The translations under genes were made by a program, and so were the position numbers. Under the pieces are notes generated by a model, which ran no database searches, was not told the DNA's origin, and saw only the letters and a program-made list of their open reading frames with translations. DNA of 64,000 nt from CAYMUB01 sp964393545 (lineage in GTDB: Bacteria; Patescibacteriota; Microgenomatia; Daviesbacterales; UBA10151): contig CAYMUB010000058.1 of the NCBI GenBank assembly GCA_964393545.1, positions 16,179 to 80,178 on the forward strand. The letters run 5' to 3'. Below are positions 1-7,920 of the stretch, one piece after another (position 1 is the first letter of the stretch; every line of letters starts with the position of its first letter).

Positions 1-775
1 GATCAGATTTTTGTAAGATTGAACCATATTCCTCCCCTATCCACTTTTTTACCAGGTACTTCCCGCCATAATCCCCTTTTTCTGTTAACCTTTCATAGTC
101 TTTAAATTTATTATCCCCTGTTACATGAATGATCGAAGTAATTTTTGTTAATTTATCTAAAGATTCTTCAACTACTTTATTAATGATATGAGAACCTTGA
201 TTCCCACCTGTAATGAGAATTAATGGAGACTTGCCTGGAGTTTGTTTCCCTTCTTTAATATTTCTCACCATAGATCTGATAGGGTTTCCTGTAATTATTA
301 TTTTTGTTCTATCAAATCCGTTTACCTGGTTGAATGAAAGGGCAATCTTGTCTGCAAAAAAACTGCTTATTTTATTTGCCAGTCCCGACACTAAAGTTTG
401 TTCATGAACAATAATAGGAATAGATAGCAACCAACCAATAAATACTGTGGGAACTGCCACATACCCACCAAAAGATAGTATTAGATTAGGTTTTTCTTTT
501 AAAATAATATATGCAGCTTGAATAATTCCAATTGGAATTTTTAAAATAGAGGGGATGGTATAGATAGTAAAAGACCTTTGCAGCCTTCCAGTCATAATAG
601 GAATATATTTTACCCCTAATCTTGGTAAAACCTGTGATTCTGCAGAAGGAGAGGAATCTCCTTCCTGAGTAGTCTGTCTGCCTACATAAACTACATTTAC
701 ATCCGGGTATTTTTTTAACTCCTCAATTGTGGCGACAGCTGGCGTAAAATGCGCGCCTGTTATCAATATTTTCAT
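1..775 (-). CDS. murG: MurG, lipid II synthase (3' part cut off by window edge)
   Basis: Transfers GlcNAc from UDP-GlcNAc to lipid I, giving lipid II on the inner face of the membrane. The ATG (775-773) and 258 codons are visible; roughly the last 100 residues lie outside the window. Seen: SFGGYVAVP, HEQTLVSGLANK and TGNPIR of the acceptor domain, then ITGGNQGSH opening the UDP-GlcNAc domain. The N-terminal loop reads TGAHFTPA (residues 6-13) where most MurG have GGTGGH, so the His is kept but the glycine-rich loop is altered. It follows ftsW by 17 bases and is the last visible gene of the dcw run. Confidence 0.93.
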   Translation of the reverse strand, partial: MKILITGAHFTPAVATIEELKKYPDVNVVYVGRQTTQEGDSSPSAESQVLPRLGVKYIPIMTGRLQRSFTIYTIPSILKIPIGIIQAAYIILKEKPNLILSFGGYVAVPTVFIGWLLSIPIIVHEQTLVSGLANKISSFFADKIALSFNQVNGFDRTKIIITGNPIRSMVRNIKEGKQTPGKSPLILITGGNQGSHIINKVVEESLDKLTKITSIIHVTGDNKFKDYERLTEKGDYGGKYLVKKWIGEEYGSILQKSD

Positions 776-792
776 GCTTCTTTATATATTAA

Positions 793-1893
793 TCAATCAT
801 GAGTCTGTTTAGAAATATTCAAAAGTATTCCAACTGCTGTAAGGTTGGCAACTAAAGCTGATCCGCCATAAGAGATAAAAGGTAATGGCACACCGGTCAA
901 AGGTAATAAAGCAATCATGGAGGATATATTTATTACAATTTGAATCCCCAACCAGCAGGTTAACCCTAAAGCCAGAATTTTTCCAAAATTATCTGGACAA
1001 TTCTGTGATATCTTAAATCCCCTGAAAATCATTATTAAAAATAAGCTGAGTAAGAAAGTAGCTCCCAAAAATCCTAACTCCTCTCCAATAACTCCAAAAA
1101 TAGAATCAGTTGATACTTCTGGAATATATTCAAACTTTTGTCTTGAATGACCTAAACCCAAACCAAACAATCCTCCTGATCCTAGAGCTATTAAAACCTG
1201 TGAAATATGATAAGTATATCCCTGTGGATCAGAAAAAGGATCTAAAAAAGCCAAGATTCTTTTACTTCTATAACTAGAGGTAGAGATTAAGAAAAAAAGA
1301 GTTGCCGCTACAACCGGTAAACTAACTAGAAAGTGCCAGAAAGGAGCTTTGGCAGCAAAGTACAAAAAAGCAGCTGTGGTTACAAATACAATAGTCGAAC
1401 CCAAATCTTTTTGCAAAACAGCTGTCACAAATGATATTCCTCCTATCAAAATCAAAAAAGGTAATAGTTTAGCTTTCTTTTCAAAAACTGCCGATAGAAA
1501 AATTACTCCTGTCAGTTTTATAATCTCTGCTGGTTGAATTGTAATAGAACCTAACCTTAACCATCTATGCGCTCCCCCACTTGATACCCCCAGTCCGGGA
1601 ATAAAAACTGCCATAAGCATCAAAAAGGATAAAAGTACCAAAGGTAAAGAATAAATTTTAAACTTCTTGTAATCAAATACAATAAAAAAGATCATGGAAA
1701 ATATACCTAAAACCACCCAAATCAACTGCTGTCTAATATAGTAATAACTGTCTTTAAAATCCTTTAATCCCTGAATAACTGAGGCATCATAAACCATGAT
1801 TAAACCAAAAACTACTAAAATTAAAATACTTACTAAAAGGGGTAAATCAACTCCTGTTTTTTGCGTAGCATAAGAAACTTTAAGATTTCTCAT
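793..1893 (-). CDS. ftsW: FtsW-like SEDS peptidoglycan glycosyltransferase
   Basis: Polymerises lipid II into glycan strands at the septum together with a class B PBP (here the ftsI product). 366 residues with about ten membrane segments. SEDS motifs seen: GAHRWLRLG (107-115) followed by QPAE, DPFSDPQGY (218-226), the TDSIFGVIGEELGF loop (262-275) with the conserved Asp, and PLPFISYGGSAL (336-347), which fits FtsW better than RodA. An in-frame start upstream (1980) would overlap mraY by 90 bases; the ATG at 1893 overlaps the mraY TGA as ATGA, matching neighbouring junctions, so it was chosen. Confidence 0.92.
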   Translation of the reverse strand: MRNLKVSYATQKTGVDLPLLVSILILVVFGLIMVYDASVIQGLKDFKDSYYYIRQQLIWVVLGIFSMIFFIVFDYKKFKIYSLPLVLLSFLMLMAVFIPGLGVSSGGAHRWLRLGSITIQPAEIIKLTGVIFLSAVFEKKAKLLPFLILIGGISFVTAVLQKDLGSTIVFVTTAAFLYFAAKAPFWHFLVSLPVVAATLFFLISTSSYRSKRILAFLDPFSDPQGYTYHISQVLIALGSGGLFGLGLGHSRQKFEYIPEVSTDSIFGVIGEELGFLGATFLLSLFLIMIFRGFKISQNCPDNFGKILALGLTCWLGIQIVINISSMIALLPLTGVPLPFISYGGSALVANLTAVGILLNISKQTHD

Positions 1894-2900
1894 TTTGAAA
1901 GAAGGGCTATCCAAAGACCAAGTATGGCAAATAGCCCTTGCGCTAACCAGAATCTGGCAACTATTTTTGGCTCTTCCCAACCAATATATTTAAAGTACAT
2001 ATGTAATGGTAAAACAGGCAGAATTTTTCTTTTGAATATTTTTTTAGAAAGAATTTGAAGCAATGAGGAAACAATAATGATAACAAACATTCCTCCAATA
2101 GCAGCTAGAGCTAGTACTTTACCAGTAAGCAATCCAACTACAGCCAGAGTGGCGCCAAAGCCAAAAGCTCCTGCATCACCCAAAAAAATCCTGGCCGGCC
2201 AGACGTTGAAATAAAGATATGCAAAAAGTAGTCCAATCCAAATTCCAATAAATGAGGCCAGCGTTAAATCTAAAGCTTGAGAAGTAAGAGCCAAAAAAGC
2301 AAATAAGCAGATTAATAACAGGCCTGAGGCCAGCCCATCCAGTCCATCTGAAATATTATAGGCATTAGCAAAAGAGATTATAATAAATGCAGCCAAAGGT
2401 ATAAACCAAAAATTAATAACAAAATTCCCCAAGCCCGCTATGTAAAAATTATTCAAACCCGCCCAAAAATATAACATGGCAGCGATGGTAAAGGCCAAAA
2501 CAAGCTGAATAATAAACATTTTTCTCCTGCCCAAACCTAAAAACTTCCCTTTTCTTCTGGTTAGAATAAATTTAATATCATCAGATAATCCCAAGAGACC
2601 AAAAGATACCAGAGTAAAAAGCAGTATCTTCAGACTAATTTTATCAATAGAAGAGTTTAAAAAAGCATATCCAACACTTAAAACTACCAGAATTAAGATT
2701 AATAATATTCCACCTCCTGAGGGAGTATCTTCATCTTTTTTCATTAATTGATCATGAATTGGAGTTTCACTTATTTTTAGAGCAGCTTTTTGTTTCTTTT
2801 CAAATCTGTGTTTTAAATAAAAAAGTAGATCAATAAAAGGCACCATGAATATACTGGTGGTGATAAATGAGAGTAAAACTAAACCTAAAAGTTGCGTCAT
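1890..2900 (-). CDS. mraY: MraY, phospho-MurNAc-pentapeptide transferase
   Basis: Moves phospho-MurNAc-pentapeptide from UDP to undecaprenyl phosphate, forming lipid I in the inner membrane. 336 residues, about ten membrane segments. Motifs seen: DTPSGGG (58-64), the catalytic Asp pair in GLSDDIK (107-108), NAYNISDGLDGLA (179-191), FLGDAGAFGFG (239-249) and GWEEPKIVARFW (307-318). The usual PxHHHFE motif is reduced to PLHMYFK (298-304), leaving one His. Overlaps murF upstream and ftsW downstream by 4 bases each (ATGA), so translation is probably coupled. Confidence 0.93.
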   Translation of the reverse strand: MTQLLGLVLLSFITTSIFMVPFIDLLFYLKHRFEKKQKAALKISETPIHDQLMKKDEDTPSGGGILLILILVVLSVGYAFLNSSIDKISLKILLFTLVSFGLLGLSDDIKFILTRRKGKFLGLGRRKMFIIQLVLAFTIAAMLYFWAGLNNFYIAGLGNFVINFWFIPLAAFIIISFANAYNISDGLDGLASGLLLICLFAFLALTSQALDLTLASFIGIWIGLLFAYLYFNVWPARIFLGDAGAFGFGATLAVVGLLTGKVLALAAIGGMFVIIIVSSLLQILSKKIFKRKILPVLPLHMYFKYIGWEEPKIVARFWLAQGLFAILGLWIALLSK

Positions 2901-4033
2901 TGTTTTTTAGCTATTCTTTTAACTACTTCATCAAGTCTAACTGCTTTTGAACCCTTTATCAAACATACATCACCTTTTCCTAATATTTTTAGCAACTTAC
3001 CAACCAACTGAGAATTTTGCAGATTAGTCTGTAATTTTTCATCCCAAAATCCTAAACTGAGAAGTTCATCAGCTATTATTTTTGTATCACCCTGGCCTAA
3101 AATTACTAGATCAATTTTTTCCTTATATATTATTTGAGCAATCTGCCTATGTAAGGCATCAGAATATTTACCAAGTTCTTTTATTTCCCCCAAAACTAGG
3201 ATTCTACGTCTGGCTGGTACTTTCAAAAGTGTATCTATAGCAGCTTCAATATCAGAAGGTGAAGAATCATATGAATCATCTAAGATAATCGAACCATTTG
3301 GACCCAGGATTGCTTGCAACCTGTGTTCTTGGGGTAAAACAGACTCTAAAGCAATCTTTATTTTTGTCAGAGGAATATCACAAGAAACTCCCAAAGCAGC
3401 AGCAGCCAAAGCTGGATAAACCTGGTGTTCTCCCAGGAGTTGATAGTTTACCTTGACTCTTTCAACTCCTAAATTCAATTCAAATGTAGTTCTAAAATCT
3501 TCAATTTTAATATTATCTGCCCAAACAGTACATTTTTGGGGATCAGTACCGAAATAAATAATAGTTCCTTTACACTTATCTGCTAATTTTTTGGAGTTTG
3601 GATCATCCCAATTCAAAATAGCCACCCCGTTTGCAGGAAGTTGTTCTATTAATTTACCCTTCTCATCCAGTATTTCATTTAAATCACTTAAAGATTCAGA
3701 ATGTGGATATGAAATCTTGGTAACAATAACTGTATTGGGTTTAACTTGTGATAAATAAGAATCCATTTCTCCTTTATATTCAATCCCCATCTCTAAAATA
3801 ACTTTCTTAACTTGGGGAGAAAGTTTTAACAAAGTTTGGGGAATATTGGACATAGAACTTGAGTTAGAAGCTGTTGTAATGGTTTTAAATCTTTGTGACA
3901 GAACAGCTAAAGAAGCTCTTACACAAGTAGTCTTACCTATTGATCCAGTTACACCAATAAATAAACTTTTAGAATATAACTTGGTATATTGCCTGGCCAG
4001 ATATGTTCTTAGAATGTTTAGAGGCTGATCCAC
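2897..4033 (-). CDS. murF: MurF-like Mur ligase, short N-terminus
   Basis: Predicted to add D-Ala-D-Ala to UDP-MurNAc-tripeptide in the cytoplasm using ATP. The P-loop VTGSIGKTT is at residues 28-36, far earlier than in typical ~450-residue MurF, so the N-terminal substrate-binding domain is absent. MurF-type motifs: EMGIEYKGEMDSYL, the DEKGKLIE lysine segment, ILDDSYDSSPSDIEAAI, LGEIKELGKYSDALHR and IKGSKAVRLDEVV, which separate it from MurC, MurD and MurE. It follows murA by 3 bases and overlaps mraY by 4. Confidence 0.87.
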   Translation of the reverse strand: MDQPLNILRTYLARQYTKLYSKSLFIGVTGSIGKTTCVRASLAVLSQRFKTITTASNSSSMSNIPQTLLKLSPQVKKVILEMGIEYKGEMDSYLSQVKPNTVIVTKISYPHSESLSDLNEILDEKGKLIEQLPANGVAILNWDDPNSKKLADKCKGTIIYFGTDPQKCTVWADNIKIEDFRTTFELNLGVERVKVNYQLLGEHQVYPALAAAALGVSCDIPLTKIKIALESVLPQEHRLQAILGPNGSIILDDSYDSSPSDIEAAIDTLLKVPARRRILVLGEIKELGKYSDALHRQIAQIIYKEKIDLVILGQGDTKIIADELLSLGFWDEKLQTNLQNSQLVGKLLKILGKGDVCLIKGSKAVRLDEVVKRIAKKQ

Positions 4034-4036
4034 AGT

Positions 4037-5302
4037 CTACTTCTCAATTCTCTCAATTTGAGCCCCTAGAAGCTTAAGTTTACCCACTACGTCTTCATAT
4101 CCTCTCTCAATCAATTCTGCCTGATTAATAGTACTCTTACCTTTAGCAACTAAGGCCGCTAAGACTAAGGCCATTCCTGCTCTAATATCTGGTGTTGCAA
4201 GTTTTGTCCCTCTTAATTTCTTTGGGCCCAAGACAAGTACTCTATGTGGATCAGCTAGAATAATCTGAGCTCCCATAGAAATTAATTTATCTATAAAAAA
4301 CATTCTTGATTCATACATCCAATCATGACACATCATCATACCTTTAGATTGAGTAGCTAAAACTATTGCCACGCTCATCACATCTGTGGGAAATCCTGGC
4401 CAAATATTTGTTACTAATCTTTGAGGTGATTTTAAGCTTGATGCGGAAAAGGTAAGATCATTCCCTACATTCCCTACTTCTATTCCAAATCTTTTTAAAG
4501 GGACTAAAACAGGATCCAGATCAGTATTATCCAATCCTGTCACTTTTACTTTCCCCCCAGTGACAGCAGCTGCTATAGCATAAGTTCCTACCTCTAGATA
4601 ATCTATTCCCAGCCTAAATCTCGTTCCATATAATTTTTCAACACCCTCAATAACCAGGGTATTTGTTCCAATCCCTTCAATTTTGGCACCCATTTGGGTT
4701 AACATTTTACATAAATCTACTACATGAGGTTCTATTGGACAATTTTTCAAAATTACCCTTCTTTCACCCAAAACTGAGGCAATAATTAAATTTTCAGCAG
4801 CTGTGACTGAAGCCTCTTGTAAGAAAATGGTGCAATCTTTGTTATGTTTAGTATCTTCAGCAAACTGCAAAGTTAATTTTAAATTATCTCTTTTATAAGA
4901 TGCTCCTAAAGCTTTAAACCCTTCTATATGAGTCTCAATACTTCTTTGTCCAATAATATCCCCACCTGGATGATAAAAATTAACTTTTCCTTTATTGGCT
5001 AAAACTGCGCTTACTAAAAGAATTGATCCTCTAAGTTTAGTCATTAAATCCCGGGGTAGGCTAAATTGTTTAATTTCTTGTGCTTTAATTGTTAAAGTAT
5101 TTTTATCAAAAACTGCATTAACACCCAGTTTCTTTAGAATTTGTACTAAAACTGCGGTATCTGCAAGTTTTGAAACATTTTCTAAAACCACTTCCTCGCA
5201 AGTAAGTAATGCGGCTGCTACACAAGGGAAGACTGAGTTTTTATTCCCTGAAATCTTGATTTCACCTATTAATTTTTTCCCACCTTCGATAATATATTTC
5301 AT
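4037..5302 (-). CDS. murA: MurA, UDP-GlcNAc enolpyruvyltransferase with Asp115
   Basis: First committed step of peptidoglycan synthesis: transfers enolpyruvate from PEP to UDP-GlcNAc. 421 residues, full length. Seen: SGNKNSVFP near the N-terminus (Lys21-Asn22), MTKLRGSILL (88-97), FPTDVMS with the conserved Asp, and ERGYED near the C-terminus. The active-site loop reads HPGGDIIGQR (111-120): residue 115, normally Cys, is Asp. In Mycobacterium and Chlamydia MurA the same change gives resistance to fosfomycin, which alkylates that Cys. Lies between murB and murF rather than alone. Confidence 0.94.
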   Translation of the reverse strand: MKYIIEGGKKLIGEIKISGNKNSVFPCVAAALLTCEEVVLENVSKLADTAVLVQILKKLGVNAVFDKNTLTIKAQEIKQFSLPRDLMTKLRGSILLVSAVLANKGKVNFYHPGGDIIGQRSIETHIEGFKALGASYKRDNLKLTLQFAEDTKHNKDCTIFLQEASVTAAENLIIASVLGERRVILKNCPIEPHVVDLCKMLTQMGAKIEGIGTNTLVIEGVEKLYGTRFRLGIDYLEVGTYAIAAAVTGGKVKVTGLDNTDLDPVLVPLKRFGIEVGNVGNDLTFSASSLKSPQRLVTNIWPGFPTDVMSVAIVLATQSKGMMMCHDWMYESRMFFIDKLISMGAQIILADPHRVLVLGPKKLRGTKLATPDIRAGMALVLAALVAKGKSTINQAELIERGYEDVVGKLKLLGAQIERIEK

Positions 5303-5310
5303 TTCAAACT

Positions 5311-5895
5311 CTATATTTTTGACTTAATTCTAAAAACACCTGATAAAATTATATGTTTCTTTAAACTTAGTTCTTTTGGTTCAATATCCCAAATATTAGA
5401 CTTTAGATCTAATACTTTAATACTTTTTGTAAGTCTTTGCAAAAAATTATTTATTAAAAGGTTGCCTCCAATGCTTCCTGGAAAATTTGACAATTCATCA
5501 GATTGTAATCCTTGAGTGTCTAAAAATTCCGCAAATTTTTTCATACTCATACCTGATTCTACCTCAATTAAAGCTTCTTCAATTCCTATCCCAAGTTTGG
5601 AAACCCGTCCTTTAACAGAAACTGTCTGAATATTTTTTGTTCTATTTTTTATCACTAGTCCCTCAAATCCTAAATCAGACATCAGAATTTTACTGCCTGT
5701 ACCAAATAAAAAAAATGGTAGATTTAATTCTCTACACATGCTTATTGTCTTAATCAATTCTCTTGTCGTAAAGGCAATAAAAAATAATTTTGCAGAGCCA
5801 CCAACCTCTAAGGCAGTATAGTTTTTGATTGGTTCGTTAAACTTAAATTTGTCAGATCCTATTGAATCAACAATTAACTTAAATTTGCTATCCAT
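5311..5895 (-). CDS. murB: MurB-like reductase, FAD domain only
   Basis: MurB reduces UDP-GlcNAc-enolpyruvate to UDP-MurNAc with FAD and NADPH. This copy has 194 residues against about 300 normally. Seen: LEVGGSAKLFF (29-39), FGTGSKILMSDLGFEGLVI (64-82) of the FAD site, and NFPGSIGGNLLINN (137-150), a variant of IPGxxGGAxxxNAGAYG lacking the GAYG end. The protein stops right after the FAD domain (FRIKSKI), so the C-terminal domain that carries the catalytic Ser (GSFFKNP) and Glu is missing; murA begins 8 bases later, leaving no room for it. Overlaps murE by 8 bases. Reduced activity, a partner protein, or a changed role are all possible. Confidence 0.82.
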   Translation of the reverse strand: MDSKFKLIVDSIGSDKFKFNEPIKNYTALEVGGSAKLFFIAFTTRELIKTISMCRELNLPFFLFGTGSKILMSDLGFEGLVIKNRTKNIQTVSVKGRVSKLGIGIEEALIEVESGMSMKKFAEFLDTQGLQSDELSNFPGSIGGNLLINNFLQRLTKSIKVLDLKSNIWDIEPKELSLKKHIILSGVFRIKSKI

Positions 5896-7087
5896 TCAAG
5901 GCCCTTTCAACTGCTTTAAAGTCTGACCAGGGAATTTCGCGGCCATGATAGTTCATAGATTCCTCATGTCCTTTGCCGAATATCCCCACAATGTCTCCCT
6001 TTTTTGCCAAAGATATGGCAAACTCAATGGCTCTTTGTCTGTTAGACTGTTTAAATAAACTTTGATTATCTTTTGCGCCAGCTTCATAAGCTCCTTTGGC
6101 AATTTCTGCCATTATCTTGTGGCTATCTTCAAATCTGGGGTCTTCATCTGTTAACACCGTGATGTCAGCAAGTTTGGCAGAAATTCCTCCCATAATTGGT
6201 CTTTTTCCTAAATCTCTTTGGGAAGCTGCACCAAAAACAGAAATTAATTTTCCAGATCTATTTTGGGAACGAAGAGTAGTTAGAACCTTTTCTAAAGCAT
6301 TAGGAGTATGGGCAAAATCCACAAATACTCTTATCCCTTTTTTATTTTTTACTTCCTGCATTCTACCGGTTAAACTCTCAAAGTTTTCCAAAGAAACTTG
6401 GGCAATTTTCCTGTTTACATTCAAAACAAAAGCTGTAGCCAGAGCAACCAAAGCATTTTCAATATTAAAGTCTCCTGGAATTTTTAAGTTTAGTTTAAGA
6501 TCTTTTTGGTTAAAATTGCCTTTATTCAGTCCAAAAGTTATCACCTTACCTAAAGTTTCCCCAACCAGTTTAATATTTTGATTAACTATGGCGGATTTGG
6601 CGTTTTTAATAAACTTAAGTTTGGTATTTTTATAGCTATCAAAAGTTTTATGATAATCTAAATGTTCGCGGGTAATATTGGTTATTACCCCCACATCAAA
6701 TTTTATTCCCCAAAATCTAAATTGATCTATGGCATGTGATGTAACTTCCAAAACTAAATACTCATCTCCATTCTGCTTTGCAGAATTTGCTAATTTTTGT
6801 ATCATAAAGGGATCAGGACTGGTTACATGAAATCCCGTTTGATAAGTTTTTCCTGCAATAATAGCATTAATTGTTGATACCATAGAAACTTTTTTTCCTG
6901 CTGCTTTTAAAATCTGGTAAATCATATTTGTGGTCGTTGTTTTCCCATCTGTTCCAGTAACACCTATAACAGTCATTCCCTTTGTGGGAAAATCATAAGC
7001 GGTACTAGCCAAAAATGCCTTTGGCCTGTGATAAAAATTATTTACTACTCTCTGAGATAATATTGATTTTAAAACCTTTTTAAGCAT
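5888..7087 (-). CDS. murE: MurE-like UDP-MurNAc-tripeptide ligase, short N-terminus
   Basis: Predicted to add the third (diamino) amino acid to UDP-MurNAc-L-Ala-D-Glu. 399 residues; the P-loop VTGTDGKTTTT starts at residue 43, so most of the N-terminal UDP-binding domain is missing. Seen: TSPDP, EVTSHAIDQ, NITREHLDYH with the probable carbamylated Lys156, FVDFAHTPNALE, and TDEDPRFED (313-321). The last matches the DNPR loop of meso-diaminopimelate-adding enzymes in keeping Arg, but the Asn is replaced, so substrate choice is uncertain. An extended -10 box lies 7 bases before the ATG, so this gene probably starts a leaderless transcript. Confidence 0.9.
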   Translation of the reverse strand: MLKKVLKSILSQRVVNNFYHRPKAFLASTAYDFPTKGMTVIGVTGTDGKTTTTNMIYQILKAAGKKVSMVSTINAIIAGKTYQTGFHVTSPDPFMIQKLANSAKQNGDEYLVLEVTSHAIDQFRFWGIKFDVGVITNITREHLDYHKTFDSYKNTKLKFIKNAKSAIVNQNIKLVGETLGKVITFGLNKGNFNQKDLKLNLKIPGDFNIENALVALATAFVLNVNRKIAQVSLENFESLTGRMQEVKNKKGIRVFVDFAHTPNALEKVLTTLRSQNRSGKLISVFGAASQRDLGKRPIMGGISAKLADITVLTDEDPRFEDSHKIMAEIAKGAYEAGAKDNQSLFKQSNRQRAIEFAISLAKKGDIVGIFGKGHEESMNYHGREIPWSDFKAVERALNG

Positions 7088-7094
7088 TGGGGAT

Positions 7095-7103
7095 ATTATA
7101 TCA
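7095..7103 (-). promoter_or_regulatory. Extended -10 promoter of murE
   Basis: On the minus strand the sequence is TGATATAAT (TGn plus a perfect TATAAT). It ends 7 bases before the murE ATG, which places the expected transcription start on or next to the start codon. No good -35 box and no Shine-Dalgarno sequence were seen. This suggests that murE-murB-murA-murF-mraY-ftsW-murG is transcribed separately from mraZ-ftsI. Confidence 0.6.
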
Positions 7104-7135
7104 AGTTACTCCCCCTATTGGGAACGATCCTCGGA

Positions 7136-7164
7136 TTGACAAACAATATAGTATGTAATACGAT
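7136..7164 (+). promoter_or_regulatory. Sigma70-type promoter of the toxin-antitoxin pair
   Basis: TTGACA (7136-7141), a 17-base spacer, and TACGAT (7159-7164). The -35 is perfect and the -10 matches TATAAT at four of six positions. The toxin start GTG is 15 bases past the -10, leaving a leader of only about 8 bases. Confidence 0.6.
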
Positions 7165-7178
7165 ACTTATTATCTACG

Positions 7179-7502
7179 GTGAATATAGTGATTAAGAAAT
7201 TAGTTTGGGATGAATGGAATGTAGCACATATCGCACACCATGAGGTTTTACCGGAGGAAGTGGAAGAGGTATGTCGGGCAACATTTGTTGCCTATGAAAG
7301 CTACGATGAGAGATTTGAGATTATTGGATCAACCAAACAGGGAAAAATTCTATTGATTGTCCTCGATCCTGAGAGAGCCGAAGGAGAGTACTACGTAGTA
7401 ACCGCTCATACGGCAAATAAAAAAGATCGGGCGCTATATAAATTGAGAATAATAAATAAGAAAGAAAAAGGAGGTGGACAAAATGACGAAGCAGAAAAGT
7501 AA
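7179..7502 (+). CDS. brnT: BrnT-like (DUF497) toxin of a type II TA module
   Basis: 107 residues resembling the BrnT/DUF497 RNase-toxin family: LVWDEWNVAHIAHHEV near the N-terminus (the family's 'WDxxKxxxNxxKHxV' region), EEVEEVCR helix, then RFEIIGSTKQGKILLIV and YYVVTAHTANKKDRALY, matching the family's 'RxxxxGxxxxGRxLxVV...RxISARxAxxxExxxY' layout. Starts at GTG 7179, or possibly GTG 7188. The last 20 bases overlap the antitoxin gene. The pair sits on the opposite strand inside the dcw cluster. Substrate is inferred from the family only. Confidence 0.72.
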   Translation: MNIVIKKLVWDEWNVAHIAHHEVLPEEVEEVCRATFVAYESYDERFEIIGSTKQGKILLIVLDPERAEGEYYVVTAHTANKKDRALYKLRIINKKEKGGGQNDEAEK

Positions 7503-7761
7503 AATACCGATATTTAAAAATCGTCAGGAATTGGCAGCGTTTTGGGATACACACGATGTTGCAGATTTTAAAGATGAGCTAAAACCAGTTGATATCCACT
7601 TTGATCTGGGAAAACCCAAGGAAGAAACGGTGATGTTCCGATTAGACAGAGGAGTGAAGCAGTACCTTGCTCAGCTTGCAAGAAAGAAAGGGTTAAGTAC
7701 GTCAAGTTTGCTTAGGATGTGGATTATGGAAAAATTTCATCAACTGCAGCAAGCGCACTAA
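7483..7761 (+). CDS. CopG-family (PF12441-like) antitoxin
   Basis: 92 residues. The N-terminal half IPIFKNRQELAAFWDTHD and 'VADF' is the typical CopG_antitoxin toxin-binding region; the C-terminal half, with VMFRLDRGVKQYLAQLARKK and GLSTSSLLRMWI, is a ribbon-helix-helix DNA-binding fold. Such proteins partner BrnT toxins and repress their own operon. An in-frame GTG at 7474 lies within the strong Shine-Dalgarno AGGAGGTG (7469-7476), so the ATG at 7483, 8 bases after GGAGG, is the real start. Confidence 0.8.
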   Translation: MTKQKSKIPIFKNRQELAAFWDTHDVADFKDELKPVDIHFDLGKPKEETVMFRLDRGVKQYLAQLARKKGLSTSSLLRMWIMEKFHQLQQAH

Positions 7762-7920
7762 ATCAGTTTCAAAAAGGAAGGTTTTAATAAAAGGTAAGAA
7801 GCAGCTTTTGGATCAAATAAATTCAATACTTTAACTAAAAAGAAATACTTAAGGAGAAAGATAAAACTATGATTAATCTAGGCTGTTGTAACAATAAAAT
7901 CCAGAACCGTCCCCATTTTA

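Noticed and set aside
1894..1980. Longer N-terminus for FtsW (start at 1980)
   Set aside because: It would overlap mraY by 90 bases and add a non-conserved stretch; the ATG at 1893 forms the usual ATGA overlap.
6096..6581. 161-codon open frame antisense to murE
   Set aside because: It lies fully within a strongly conserved gene, has no start signals, and such shadows are frequent in AT-rich DNA with biased codons. The same holds for the frames at 32354-32770 and 63323-63682.
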